Shown: piece after piece, positions 33,073 to 44,470 of the stretch
Layout of the letters: each line of letters opens with the position of its first letter
How positions within the stretch are numbered: the stretch's first letter is position 1
DNA from: Channallabes apus
Lineage: Eukaryota > Chordata > Actinopteri > Siluriformes > Clariidae
Length of the DNA stretch: 64,000 nucleotides
Direction: 5' to 3'
Assembly (NCBI GenBank): GCA_030522415.1
Contig: CM060111.1
Coordinates: forward strand, 46,355,559 to 46,419,558
Made by a program: the position numbers and the translations under genes
The notes under the pieces: generated by a model
Told to the model about the DNA's origin: nothing
Database searches by the model: none
What the model saw: only the letters and a program-made list of their open reading frames with translations

Positions 33073-34526
33073 TGTAGCAGGATGATCTGTGGTCTCATCA
33101 TGACAGTTATATTTATGTGGGTGTCTTATTTATGACTTTTGTACAGTTATATACTGCCACACTCTTAGTTGGGGGGGACTTCCGGTTCACCTGGTTTGTG
33201 TTTGTGCTCACTCCAGACACTAGCCAATCTGCTTGCCTATGAGCTGTTATAAAGGTAACGGGACAGCCGTTCATGTAGCGCGCCCGCCTCCTTTCAGTCG
33301 TGTACCTGACTTCCGGTCTTGCCACAGGTTTCCTCTGGACTCGTTAACAGTGGGGTATTTCCCTACCAGCTCTGTAGAGTGCGCGCGCTGTTTTATGGTG
33401 CGTCTGACTTTCACTTTCATGTAAGTCATTTTCTGTGGATTCTCCTGTGCGTAGCGTGCACGTTGTTTCGCTGCGCGTCTGACTTCCGCTTCCGTCTCAG
33501 TTTTCCCCTAAACTGGTGGGTTCTTTAACATTGCCCGACTGGAGTCGGTAAGTGGCTCGTTCCCTGTACTTCCTGGTTGTACCGGGTTTGTTGGGGGTTG
33601 TTCATTCAGCATCCAGAACAGGAGCTGTATTTCGAAGTGGGTGCTGTGGACAAATGCATGAACGCTGCTGCTTTGCTTTGCTTTGCTTTGCTTTGCTTGA
33701 ACTGTGCATGCTTTGCTTTGCTTTGCTTTGCTTGAACTGTGCATGCTTTGCTTTGCTTTAAATGCCGCTTTGCATGCCTGAATGCTGCTTTTGCCTGAAG
33801 GCTTTTGATTTTCTTTCTTTGTTTGCTTTATTTTGGTTTGCTTTACTGTCATTGGACAAATAGCTGCAATATAATTGCTTCACTGTTGTGTTGCATGGCT
33901 GATTTATTGGCGGGGTGCTTTGCTGCTGTGTATGCATTCTGTCTTTGAATTTGTTTTTAAATTGTAATTCGTCTGTCTTATCTTTCTCTCCTGTTATTTT
34001 AAGGTCTTTCGTAGAGCTGTGAGTTGAAGGTGGTGGCAGTGTGACGTGTTGGGGTTGGTTTCCTTCTTCGTGTGCGTGTTGGTCACTTCTGTGTCAGTTG
34101 TCACTGTGAATAGTGCGTGGATGTGATTCACGTGTGTTTGGGGTGACTTTGGCTGGGATATTCATCCCCTCCCTGTCTTTCATAGTCTGCCACCCACTGG
34201 TTAGCTCCAGCTCCAAAAAGGATGGTGTATGTTTTTATAATTTTTAGTATTGCATATTCCTGATGTCAAATTAAAATTATTTATGATATTTAATTGTTGA
34301 ACTGTGACATTGTGTATTTTTCTGTGAGAGAATAAACATTTATGTACGAAATCCACGCCTCTTGCATCTCTGGTGAATGTACCTGGGTGCCTTAGTTAGT
34401 TTAATAGTTAGGGTTTGGTTTTATTTCCTTGGGTGCAATTCCCAAGGTGGCGTAATTGGCTACCATTGTTAACAGTAGCGGGGCGGCGGAGCTCAAGCGA
34501 GCCAGCGCCCCCTAGCGCTCGCCACA
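33073..34526 (+). repeat. Gypsy 2 3' LTR
   Basis: 1454 bp, almost identical to 26063-27508. It carries an 8-bp extra segment near 33253 and a T where the 5' copy has C in the GCTTT repeat. Confidence 0.92.
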
Positions 34527-34530
34527 ATAA

Positions 34531-35399
34531 GAAGACATGGGATTAGTTTCCATTGTTATGCTGATGATACCCAATTATATATCTCAACTAAACCAGACGA
34601 AATACCTAAGTTGTCTAGATTAACTGAGTGTGTCCAGGACATAAAAGATTGGATGACCAATAACTTCCTTTTATTAAATTCAGATAAGACAGAGATATTA
34701 CTTATTGGCCCAAAAACCAGCACACAACAGCTTTCACAATTCAGCCTGCGCTTAGAAGGATGTACTGTTACTACCAGCTCAGCAGTAAAAGACCTGGGCG
34801 TAATATTAGACAGTAACTTGTCTTTTGAAAATCACATTTCAAATATCACAAAAACAGCCTTTTTCCATCTTCGAAATATTGCTAAACTTAGGAACATCTT
34901 ATCCGTATCTGATGCAGAAAAGCTAGTTCATGCATTCATGACCTCCAGACTGGACTATTGTAATGCATTACTAGGTGGTTGTCCTGCATCCTCAATAAAC
35001 AAGCTTCAGTTAATCCAAAATGCAGCTGCCAGGGTTCTCACTAGATCCAGAAAATATGATCATATAACCCCAATATTATCATCCCTGCACTGGCTACCTG
35101 TTCAGTTTAGAATAAATTACAAAATAGTATTACTTACATACAAGGCCTTAAATGGTTTAGCTCCCACATACCTAACCAGTCTTCTGATACGCTACAATCC
35201 ACCACGCGCCTTAAGATCACAAAGGTCCGGACTTCTGGTAGTTCCCAGAATTTCAAAATCTACAAAAGGGGGTAGGGCTTTTTCATATTTAGCTCCAAAG
35301 CTTTGGAATAGCCTTCCAGACAGTGTTCGGGGAGCAGACACGGTTTCTCAGTTCAAAAGTAGACTCAAGACGCATCTTTTTAATCTGGCATACACATAA
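34531..35399 (+). pseudogene. LINE B ORF2 part 4: RT catalytic box and C-terminus
   Basis: It starts directly after the Gypsy 2 target duplication. It contains the RT box YADD (34557-34568, [14 protein letters not shown]). [95 protein letters not shown] and [12 protein letters not shown] follow. The frame is open to TAA at 35399. This end of ORF2 is intact; the element is dead because of the insertions and the loss of RT motif A. Confidence 0.88.
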
Positions 35400-36104
35400 C
35401 TCATCCCATAATCTCATACTCCAGTACACCTATACCGAATGGCAACTACGCTAATTCTCCCCATCTGTTCTGTATTTCTCTACCCATCCCGAGGCATCGG
35501 GAGATTTTGCCAGCCTCAGCAGACAAAGGCCGACCCTGCGAGGTTCCTGAGGCATCCAGAGAAGGACCAGCTCCAGCTGGATTCAGCTTTATGATGGTTG
35601 GAGCTACACATGCTGCTCCTGTGCTTCCAGTGATCCAGACCTCATCTGCCCTCTGCACCTACTGACTCGTCCCTATGCTGAACTGGTCTTCATGTCAATT
35701 TAAATAATTTCTGTCATATTGAATTTTCACCTGCACAACACACAAGATGTTATATCATTTCTATCTGTTATCGCCCAAATGAGGATGGGTTCCCTGTTGA
35801 GTCTGGTTCCTCTCAAGGTTTCTTCCTAATGCCATCTCAGGGAGTTTTTCCTTGCCACCGTCGCCGCCACCCTTGGCTTGCTCATCAGAGAAATTTCATT
35901 CATTCGTCTCATTATTATTATCTGCACATTTTTCTCACACATCCACACTTCCAATTATTTTCTTTTCAATAATTATTATTATTATTTTTTTATTTATTTA
36001 TTTATTTATTTATTTATTGTTAAATTTCTTTAATTTTTGTGAAGCTGCTTTGAGACAATGACCATTGTTAAAAGCGCTATATAAATAAAATTGAATTGAA
36101 TTGA
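35400..36104 (+). repeat. LINE B 3' UTR and tail
   Basis: It contains GATGAGGATGGGTTCCCTG and TCTCAAGGTTTCTTCCTAAT blocks, an ATT/TTTA microsatellite at 35955-36020, then AAAAGCGCTATATAAATAAA and (TTGAA)n ending at 36104. Partial copies of this tail occur at 7942-8484, 15150-15362 (-), 38165-38515 (-), 45780-46290 and 54689-54754 (-). Confidence 0.88.
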
Positions 36105-36355
36105 ACATTGAGATATACAACACAGGTATATCGGACAATTTTGCTGTTTTATTTACTGTCACGCTGCCATCCACCTGCGTTAAACCTCACACTCCGGCTA
36201 TACGTGTGCGTACCATTAACCCTTCAAATGCAGCTGGATTCACTGTTGCATTTAACGACTTCATGCACTTTACCAGTGCAGATTGTGGTAATCTCAATAC
36301 GGATGGACTGTTAAAAAAAAATCTAAATGAAACAAGAACATTCTGCAAAAAGGTA
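36105..36355 (+). pseudogene. LINE A endonuclease, continuation
   Basis: After the second ACATTGAGA copy the older LINE continues: NIEIYNTGISDNFAVLFTVT, PSTCVKPHTPAIRVRTI, AAGFTVAFNDF. This corresponds to the end of the endonuclease domain in LINE B (SDDITDHHLLTYTLP region). It becomes unrecognisable near 36310, then Tc1 copy 3 follows. Confidence 0.7.
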
Positions 36356-37854
36356 CAAACCGGATTCCAAAATAGTTGGGACACTAAACAAATTGTGAAT
36401 AAAAACTGAATGCAATGATGTGGAGATGGCAAATGTCAATATTTTATTCAGAATAGAACATAGATGACAGATCAAAAGTTTAATCCGAGAAAATGTATCA
36501 TTTTAAAGGAAAAATATGTTGATTCCAAATTCCAAGTGTCAACAAATTCCAAAAAAGTTGGGACAAGTAGCAATAAGAGGCTGGAAAAAGTAAATTTGAG
36601 CATAACGAAGAGCTGGAAGACCAATTAACAGTAATTAGGTTAATTGGCAACATGATTGGGTATAAAAAGAGCTTCTCAGAGTGGCAGTGTCTCTCAGAAG
36701 CCAAGATGGGTAGAGGATCACCAATTCCCACAATGTTGCGCAGAAAGATAGTGGAGCAATATCAGAAAGGTGTTACCCAGCGGAAAATTGCAAAGACTTT
36801 GCAGTTATCATCATCAACTGTGCATAATATCATCCGAAGAGTCAGAGAATCTGGAATCTGCTACTGTAAAGGAAATCACAGAATGGGCTCAGGAATACTT
36901 CCAGAAACCATCGTCAGTGAACACAATCCACCGTGCCATCCGCCGTTGCCAGCTGAAACAGTGCAAAGAAGAAGCCATTTCTAAGCAAGATCCACAAGCA
37001 CAGGCGTTTTCATTGGGCCAGGGATCATTTAAAATGGAGTGTGGCAAAATGGAAGACTGTTCTGTGGTCAGACGAGTCACGATTCGAAGTTCTTGTTGGA
37101 AATGTGGGACGCCATGTCATCCGGACCAAAGAGGACAAGGACAACCCAAGTTGTTATCAATGCTCAGTTCAGAAGCCTGCATCTCTGATGGTATGGGGTT
37201 GCATGAGGGCGTGTGGCATGGGCAGCTTGCATGTCTGGAAAGGCACCATCAATGCAGAAAAATATATTCAGGTTCTAGAACAACATGTGCTCCCATCCAG
37301 ACGTCATCTCTTTCAGGGAAGACCCTGCATTTTTCAACAAGATAATGCCAGACCACATTCTGCATCAATCACAACATCATGGCTGCGTAGGAGAAGGATC
37401 CGGGTACTGAAATGGCCAGTCTGCAGTCCAGATCTTTCCCCTATAGAGAACATTTGGCGCATCATAAAGAGGAAGATGCGACAAAGAAGGCCCAAGACGA
37501 TTGAACAGTTAGAGACCTGTATTAGACAAGAATGGGAGAGCATTCCTATTTCCAAACTTGAGAAACTGGTCTCCTCGGTCCCCAGACGTCTGTTGAGTGT
37601 TGTAAGAAGAAGGGGAGATGCCACACAGTGGTGAAAATGGCCTTGTCCCAACTTTTTTGGGATTTGTTGACACCATGACATTTTGATTCACCATATTTTT
37701 CCCTTAAAATGATACATTTTCTCAGTTTAAACTTTTGTTCCGTGATTTATGTTCTATTCTGAATAAAATATTGACATTTGCCATCTCCACATCATTGCAT
37801 TCAGTTTTTATTCACAATTTGTTTAGTGTCCCAACTTTTTTGGAATCCGGTTTG
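36356..37854 (+). mobile_element. Tc1-like transposon of a second family
   Basis: 1499 bp, TA at 36354-36355 and 37855-37856. Inverted repeats of about 130-150 bp start CAAACCGGATTCCAAAA (36356) and end TTTTTTGGAATCCGGTTTG (37854). The TIR sequence and transposase differ from the Tc1 copies at 13.3 and 18.5 kb. Confidence 0.92.
36706..37634 (+). pseudogene. Tc1-family transposase, frameshifted
   Basis: It starts MGRGSPIPTMLRRKIVEQYQ at 36706 with a helix-turn-helix (GVTQRKIAKTLQLSSSTVHN). A frameshift near 36850 moves to SATVKEITEWAQEYFQ, and another near 37030 moves to the catalytic frame. There the first Asp is in LWSDESRFEVL, the second in FQQDNARPHSA, and the Glu in DLSPIENIWRIIK, a DDE layout typical of Tc1. 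It ends RRGDATQW at 37634. At least two frameshifts make it inactive; the C-terminal 190 codons are intact. Confidence 0.85.
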
Positions 37855-37856
37855 TA

Positions 37857-38650
37857 ATATTTGATTACACAATCACTGAATTATTTATTAAACATGACTT
37901 AATATTTTCTTTCTGTCATGTAGCTAATAATAGAAAGAAGGCTGAAGCCCGTCTAACTGGCGGGGGCCCACAACCACCTCCCCTCACCCCATCTGAGGAC
38001 CGGCTCTGTCCCTTAATAAAGGGCGACCAGTGACAATAACATGGTGAAATGTAAGTTTACCACTATGATTTGTTTTCATTATATGACTTAATAAATTACT
38101 ATCTCTGCCACTTACTTTATTTATCTACATATTCATTAAACAATCAAAATAAGTATTTAAATCTCTATGGAATGTGAGATGGTAATAGGAAGAAACCTTA
38201 TTTATAGGGTCATAGAGTAACCGGACTCAACAGGGAACCCATCCTCATTTGGGTGAAACATAAAGCAGGAAATGATCTGCATTTATACAGTGTTTTAGGT
38301 GGCAGCCAGTTCAGCTATAACAGTTGATGTTAGTTGATGTTAATATGGAGTCCAGGTAGTTATTGGAGACTCAGGTAGACTTGTACGAAATTCCAGTCTT
38401 GAACTATCGAGCAACTGCAGCCAAGTCAAGTCCTCAGAGAAACAGCTGTAACCAGTCGAGGCCAGAACCGTCTTCATGGTAGAGTGAAACCATCCCCAGA
38501 CACCAGACACATCCCATATGATGTATAGGCTACTGTGATCATAGTTGTATTACTTTGACATGTTTTTTATGCATTAGTGGTTTTACAGGAAATAAAGACA
38601 TTAACTGAACAGCAGACCAGTGCAAATAATTTAATAAAAGCCATTTTGAC
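37857..38650 (+). pseudogene. Harbinger Myb-like gene fragment, interrupted
   Basis: ANNRKKAEARLTGGGPQPPP followed by LTPSEDRLCPLI (about 37922-38030) resembles the GGGP-linker region of Myb/SANT-like Harbinger accessory proteins. VLQEIKTLTEQQTSANNLIK (about 38580-38640) resembles their C-terminal helix. A minus-strand LINE tail (38165-38515) lies between. The DNA-binding half is missing. Confidence 0.5.
38165..38515 (-). repeat. LINE-B-type 3' UTR fragment
   Basis: The reverse complement of the GATGAGGATGGGTTCCCTG and adjoining blocks seen at 7942-8484, without the terminal (TTGAA)n. It includes the segment with TCAACAGGGAACCCATCCTC. Confidence 0.7.
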
Positions 38651-39280
38651 AAATCCTGTCTCTCAAAGGTCTTCCATCTCTGTTGTGTTCCTCTGGGCCA
38701 TTTTCTTCAATACAAGGAGGGTGGCTCTCTCCTCTTATAGTGGCAATGTTGACAACACAAGCCACTATGATTGTATCGCTGCATCGAGAATGGATCAATA
38801 TCTCTAAACATAAACACGCGCTCTTTGTCGGCGGCGCCTGTGCGGTTTAAATATTTGCGTACTGACTGGGCCGGCCCACAGATGGCCAGTCCGCCACTGG
38901 TGAAACCTAAGCACAAACAGAAAGGACGAATAAAGGAATGTATGAAACACCTTTACCGTGTTCAAATGAATAAAGAGTTACTGCATTATGTTTCAAGACA
39001 TCCTTAATTTAATTTTTTTTTACTAATTATATTGTTAGGGCGTGCGGTGTGGAGATCCGCACCATGAGATGCTTTACTGATTATAAGATGCCTGACGCAG
39101 GGCTTTAGAGGGGGTCAGTGAAATAGGAGTTGTTGTGAGTGCTTATGACAGATACAGGAAGACATTTTCATTTGGAGATAATGTGGGATTATTAATTAAG
39201 AAACTTAAAAGGAAACCAAAAGAAAACTGAAAACACAAAATAACCAGAGCTCCGCCGTCTACACGAGAATACACGGGATT
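38651..39280. other. unassigned TE-rich sequence
   Basis: No gene seen. A GGGCCGGCCCACAGATGGCCAG block near 38870 recalls other DNA-transposon flanks but cannot be placed. The stretch ends at the CTG target site of the Harbinger element. Confidence 0.3.
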
Positions 39281-39557
39281 CTGGGGTCTCATTTATCAAG
39301 CGTGCGTAAAACAAGTTCTAAACTAGTGCGTATACCAACAGCCGTAAGCACAAGAAACTTGGGAGTTATCAAACGTGAGTACGCACAGCTGTACGAAATG
39401 ACTGATGATGAATCACACTCCTTCTAAATTGTGTGCTTGTGCATAATAATTTAAATTTGCATACAGAAACGCCCTCAAATCACCTTATTTGGCAAACAAC
39501 CTTCCTTATAAAAACTCAATGCCGCCAGGGCACTATAGAATATTTGAATACGTTATC

Positions 39558-40257
39558 ATGGATCCCATGAAGAGAGGAAAGAAAAAAAACTTCACAGACA
39601 ACGAAGTGGAAGTGCTTTTAAATGAGGTACAATGTAATAAGACTGTTTTGTTTGCTGCCTTTTCAGGCGGAATGTCAAAGAAAAAAAAAGTCTTGGCATG
39701 GGGACAGGTTACTAATGCGGTAAATGCCGTCTCACCTGTATGTAGAACTACTGCAGAAGTCAAGAAAAAGTGGTTTGATTTGAAAGTGTCCTCTAAAAAA
39801 AGAATTGCAGCCCACAGAAGAGACATCGGTGCCACGGGAGGAGGCCAGAGTCTTATTTCAGTGTCACCATTGGATGACAAGATTGCGGGAATTATTGGTG
39901 AAACGTCAATGAGCGGAGTAATCCCCGAAGGTGACACTGAAAGTGCAATCCCATCAACTGCAGGAGAGGTCGAGCCATCCGAAAATGGTTAGAAGGTTTT
40001 CAAATGTTTGTGTTGCGATATACAGTATTATTCATATATAAACACACATTGCAAATGATTTGGATTATTCATTTAACATTTATTTTATAGATCTGCCAGT
40101 TTTGCCAGGTCCTGCTCCTGCCACTTCAGCACGTCCGATACGTTTCAAGGCACGAGTCCTGACTGATGCGGTTCTGGAAACAGAAGGAATTAATGAGCGG
40201 CATTGCAAGCATAAAAGAGGAACTGCACCAAATCAATGTGAACTTGAGGAACATTAG
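39558..40257 (+). CDS. Harbinger Myb/SANT-like accessory protein
   Basis: It starts at ATG 39558 (MDPMKRGKKKNFTDNEVEVL). A Myb/SANT-like DNA-binding domain (residues about 10-85; FTDNEVEVLLNEV, AWGQVTNAVNAV, KKKWFDLKVSSKKRIAAHRR) is followed by the GATGGG linker typical of Harbinger partners. The first exon runs to about 39988. An apparent intron follows and coding resumes at about 40091 (DLPVLPGPAP). Near 40190 the frame shifts by one base before a C-terminal helix (SGIASIKEELHQINVNLRNI). AATAAA is at 40286-40291. In Harbinger elements this protein binds the ends and carries the transposase into the nucleus. Confidence 0.75.
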
Positions 40258-40306
40258 TGATTCACTAAATGCATCATGCAAGTTCAATAAAAGCTCCACA
40301 AAGATC

Positions 40307-41531
40307 TCACCATTTTCTCACAATTACTCCACAGCAATTGCTCGGCAATTGCACGGCCACAGCATTTGGCATCGGGTCGAAACCTTCTGCCATGTGGCGA
40401 TCTTCTTGTATCGGCATCTCATCCAGTGGTATAACGTTTTTATTGCCAATATTATGCAGCACACTGCATGCTTTAACTATATAGCACACCTAAAGCAAAT
40501 TTATATTGTATAATAAATAAAATTATATATACAGTATATTATAAATATTGTAGTTATAAAATATAATTAAAACTTAATTTAAATATTTAAACATTCAAAA
40601 CCTTGTTGGGTTTGTATTGCAATGTGCCTCCTCTGCCTGACAGACACAGCCATCGAGCCTTCAGCAAGCCTATTGCACGTTCCACTGTGCTTCTTGTACA
40701 CTCATGTGCTCGGTTGTAATTCAGCTTCTTTTGGGATAGAAGGTTTACCACTGGAGTCATCAGCCAGGATTTAGGGGCATATCCTTGATCCCCTGCAATG
40801 ATGTAGATTAAAATACAGTACGGGTGTTGAGAAGTAATTTAATTTTACAATTAATCGTTACACACTTACCAATAAGCCAGCCTTCTCCAGCAGCACTTTG
40901 CTGAAGACGAAGTCCCACAATGCTGTTCTGGACAATGAAGGAATCATGTGTCCCTCCCGGGCTGTTCGCAACGACATTTAGCAGGTTCAAGTGTGCATCA
41001 CAGATTACTTGCACGTTAATAGAGTGATAGCCTTTTCTATTTACAAATGCAAATTCATCAGCAGCTTTCAGGCCAACATGTGTGCAGTCAACTACCCCTA
41101 TTACACTTGGAAATCCTGCGATGTTATAGAAGTCGGTCATAATTTTTGTGCTTTGCGCTGCGGTGTTTGGAAACGTAATGTACTGTGATGTAAGTGATAT
41201 AATTGCATGTAAAACATGGCATACTTCGGCTCACGGTGGGTTGATAAATACCAGACCTGTCATCAATTTCCCTTTGAAATGTGCCTGTGGCTAAAAAGCC
41301 AATAGTAGAAAGAACATGAGTGTGCACGGGGACTGCACTGGTGCGCTTTGTCGGCCTCTCCAAAAGTTGCGAGAACTGCTGACACAAATCAACCAAAATT
41401 GCCCTTGGCAAACGAAAACGACTAATGAGCCACTCATCACTCTCAGCGAGTAAGTCTGTGCGGTCCCTGAAAACGCGACCTCTGCACAAAAGTGCTTGTT
41501 GCAAATCTTCAAGAAGCGCAAAGTCTGCCAT
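40307..41531 (-). CDS. HARBI1-type transposase of the Harbinger element
   Basis: Start ATG 41531-41529 (MADFALLEDLQQALL). The N-terminal part runs to about 41200 (LSTIGFLATGTFQREIDDRS, QPTVSRSMP). One base shift near 41180 leads to the catalytic part ending at 40870: VIGVVDCTHVGLKA (first Asp), VNRKGYHSINVQVICDAHLN, GGTHDSFI (second Asp). A clean 77-bp intron (40793-40869, GTAAGT...GCAG) is followed by exon 40587-40792 with YNRAHECTRSTVERAIGLLK (Glu). A probable last exon, CSVLHNIGNKNVIPLDE, ends at 40307. The DDE set is present. The frameshift near 41180 and the unclear last junction make activity doubtful. Confidence 0.78.
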
Positions 41532-41854
41532 TGTGGATTTTATATTATTCATAGTTCCAGATAACTCAGAATCACCTGTTGTATTCAATTATTCAATTTA
41601 TCAATTTGTCAACGCTGTCAATTAGTCAATTTGACATTTAAGTGGTGAAGTATAAGGGCACTGGGTTTATATGTGATTACAGTTCTCTACCACTAGGGGA
41701 TTCTGCTTACGAACAGTCAGGAGTTCTTCTAAATGTGCGCACATTTTCACGCACACATACAAATTAATGAATCGCATTCTATTAGTAGAATTGTGCGTAC
41801 GCATGATGTACACATAAAACCGTGCGTACGCACGCTTGATAAATGAGACTCCTG

Positions 41855-42360
41855 GAAATTAAAACAAAAAACTAAAAACCTAAAGATAGAGGCTTTGTCT
41901 GTGTCTTCTTCAGCGCGCTTTGTCTTTGGCCCTGACACGTGTCGCGGTATCATGACCTGGCCCGTTCTAAACAGTTTATGCGCAGCTCTGCCGCTCGCAC
42001 GAGCCGCGTCATTACATACATATCCACAAATACTTTAACAACATACACTTATCACGAATTGCATTTTATATGAATGTCACGTATGAGACGTGCGCACAAA
42101 CACATACTTATATAATATATTCACATACAAACACATACTGTATACACATAAAAACATAATATATTCAGTAAATTTGTGAATTACACTCAAAGTAATTATG
42201 AAGTCTGATTTGATTGGTACCATTAAATATTTTATTTCTATTTATTCTATAGCTGGCGAAATACATTTTAGGCAGAGACGTCTGCTTGGTCTTGTTAAAT
42301 TGTTTTAAACGCCTTCAGTTTCTGCCAATTCCCCCATCTGCGAAACCGGTTTGATAACTT
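41855..42360. other. AT-rich intergenic, nothing recognised
   Basis: It contains AT-rich ATAC/ACAT runs near 42100-42170. No coding or named repeat seen. Confidence 0.35.
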
Positions 42361-42560
42361 ACAGTACATTTAGGCATTTGGCAGACGCTCTTATCCAGAG
42401 CGACTTACATTTTTATCTCATTACACATCTGAGCAGTTGAGGGTTAATGGCCTTGCTCAAGGACCCAACAGTGGCAACTTGGAGGTTGTGGGGTTTGAAC
42501 CTGGGATCTTCCGAACCATAGTCCAATGCCTTAACCTCTGAGCTACACCTGGCCCCCTAA
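42361..42560 (-). repeat. tRNA-derived SINE (type II)
   Basis: The reverse complement has an A box in GGTGTAGCTCAGAGGTTAAG and a B box in GGTTCAAACCCC. The teleost core CTCTGGATAAGAGCGTCTGC and an AAATGTAC tail follow. Other copies: 47408-47600, 53244-53433, 56985-57180. Confidence 0.85.
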
Positions 42561-42919
42561 TTTCACACCTACATCAAAGGTGAGAAGAAGGATTATAGTA
42601 ACTGAGTGCGCTATAGCGTTGTATATACTGTACAACATGTATTAATCAGCCTTTTGATAAAAATGCTGCCTTTTGTAAAGTGAAAGTACGAGCTGCGGGT
42701 TTCCGCACGGCGACGTCAGTCATAAACTCACATATGACTGAATAATTTCAGTCATAACTCCACAATCACATTCCAACTATAATTTCCAGCCCTGGTCAAA
42801 TAATGGATGAAATAATTATTCAATGCTGGACACAAACAGCTAAAAACATGCTTATTATTATTCTAAAAAGCCTGAAGCTTTTTAAATATTGTGAATATTT
42901 ACTTAATATGATCAAATTA

Positions 42920-43280
42920 AGGCGGCGCGGTGGTGTAGTGGTTAGCACTGTCGCCTTGCACCTCCAGGGTCTGGGTTCGATTCCCGTCTCTATGTGCATG
43001 GAGTTTGCATGTTCTCCCCGTGCTTGGTGGGTTTCCTCCGGGTTCTCCGGTTTCCTCCCACAGTCCAAAGATAAGCAGGTTAGGCTAATTGGCATTCCTA
43101 AATTGCCTGTAGTGTGTGATTGGGTGTGTGAGTGTGTGTATGTGTGTGTGCCCTGCGATGGATTGGCACCCTGTCCAGGGTGTACCCCGCCTAGTGCCCG
43201 AAGTCTCCTGGGATAGGCTCCAGGACCCCCGCGACCCTGAACACAGGATTAAGCGGTATAGAAAATGAATGAATGAATGA
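42920..43280 (+). repeat. tRNA-derived SINE (type I), full length
   Basis: It is bounded by 12-bp target duplications ATGATCAAATTA (42908-42919, 43281-43292). The tRNA-like head has A box TGGTGTAGTGG and B box GGTTCGATTCC. The body has GGAGTTTGCATGTTCTCCCC and GGGTTTCCTCCGGG, and the tail is (GAAT)n. It gives a full-length reference for the truncated copies. Confidence 0.92.
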
Positions 43281-43292
43281 ATGATCAAATTA

Positions 43293-44470
43293 TATATATA
43301 TTGTTCATTCATGATGGCGACACATTTTTACGTTTTAAATAAAATATGTTGGCATATTCACGAATCAGGACATTCGCATAGTTAACACTATCAGATAGCC
43401 AACTATCAGGAAATTAAATTAATTTCAATACCATTTAAACCGAGGCATTTTGCCATGTCTTTCACTGTTTTGTCACTGTTTTGTCCCTGTTAAGACATTA
43501 CAAAAACTATATAAGAAACTTTTAAAGCATGAAGTTGGGCATCTCATTTCATCATTATGAAAATAATATGAAGCACATATACACACGTTCATTATGAAAT
43601 ATCTGTTGTAAAACAAAATAAAATTCATGTTTGCTTCAGCATTGGAAACAATATTGTTTTAGGCTAACTAATTTTACACAATTCTCCGTCGTACTTAGTC
43701 TGGCTTTTAGATAAAGTCCTTCCATGCGCCATCTGGTGGATATTCAGTGAAGCACAGCACATTTATTTAAATTCCCAAATGTTGGTTACGGCAAGTCGCA
43801 CGCTAAATTGCGGCATCTTGCGGGAAAACACGTGCAGTCTTAATGGCCACATCTGTATATCGCCAGTTACCAGTAAAGCACGGAGGGAAGTTCCAGCTTG
43901 GTTGTTCCCCAGTCGTTAATTAAAATCTTTCTCCATTCCTACAATGACAACCCCATGACAACTAAAAACCCTGCTGAGGTTACTAGATGTGGCGTGGTGG
44001 CCTCACTACGTGAGAACCTGCAGCGTTTGTCAGCGATACAAACGCAAGACTCTAAATCTAGCAGGCCACTAGCAAGGCTCACCAATAACCCGCCAACACC
44101 CGCTCATACAACCTACTCATCACTGGACAGACAAAGATTCATCATGGGAAGGGGTGAAACACCGAGTAAAACATCCTAAATCCCAATGAGCCAGATATCA
44201 TAATACCCAGAGGAAAGAAGCGCACTTTCAACCGGGAGAACTAGTTGGGTTAAGAACTCATACACTCTCCTCCCCAGCAAGGAGACTTTCTGCTCAGCTA
44301 GCGCCCAAGTGGGAGGGACCAGCAGAAGTAAAACCAGAAAAGGACCAATTAAATACACAGTGTCTTGGGGCAATCCACAAAAAACTAATTTATTGAATGT
44401 GGTGAAGCGGAAGCGCTTTTATCGACGATCTCTTCAGACGCCGGCGGCTTGGGGGGGGGGGGGGGATCTA
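43293..44470. other. unassigned intergenic sequence with G tract
   Basis: No convincing gene. The 93-codon frame at 43898-44179 has no recognisable domain. A run of about 14 G lies at 44449-44464 next to the candidate LTR start. Confidence 0.3.

Larger units (their letters stand above)
26063..34526 (+). mobile_element. Gypsy 2: large Ty3/Gypsy element, apparently complete
   Basis: 8464 bp with LTRs of 1446 and 1454 bp (TGTAGCAGG... CGCCACA) and target duplication ATAA (26059-26062, 34527-34530) inside LINE B ORF2; removing the element restores the LINE reading frame (GNII then [13 protein letters not shown]). gag and pol are both open. LTRs differ only by an 8-bp indel and about one substitution that I noticed. 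A purine-rich tract lies just before the 3' LTR. Probably young and possibly still mobile. Confidence 0.95.
39284..41851. mobile_element. PIF/Harbinger transposon, two convergent genes
   Basis: 2568 bp with CTG target duplications (39281-39283, 41852-41854), as expected for the CWG preference of Harbinger. TIRs begin GGGTCTCATTTATCAAGCGT (left) and, read inward, GAGTCTCATTTATCAAGCGT (right). A Myb/SANT-like gene reads right from 39558 and a HARBI1-type transposase reads left from 41531. The two 3' ends are about 50 bp apart. Almost complete, with few lesions. Confidence 0.93.

Noticed and set aside
42920..43000. possible tRNA genes at the A/B boxes (also at 47408, 53244, 56985)
   Set aside because: Each is the head of a SINE with tail and, where checked, target duplications; no full cloverleaf.
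43898..44179. 93-codon frame
   Set aside because: No recognisable domain or paired exon; insufficient evidence for a gene.
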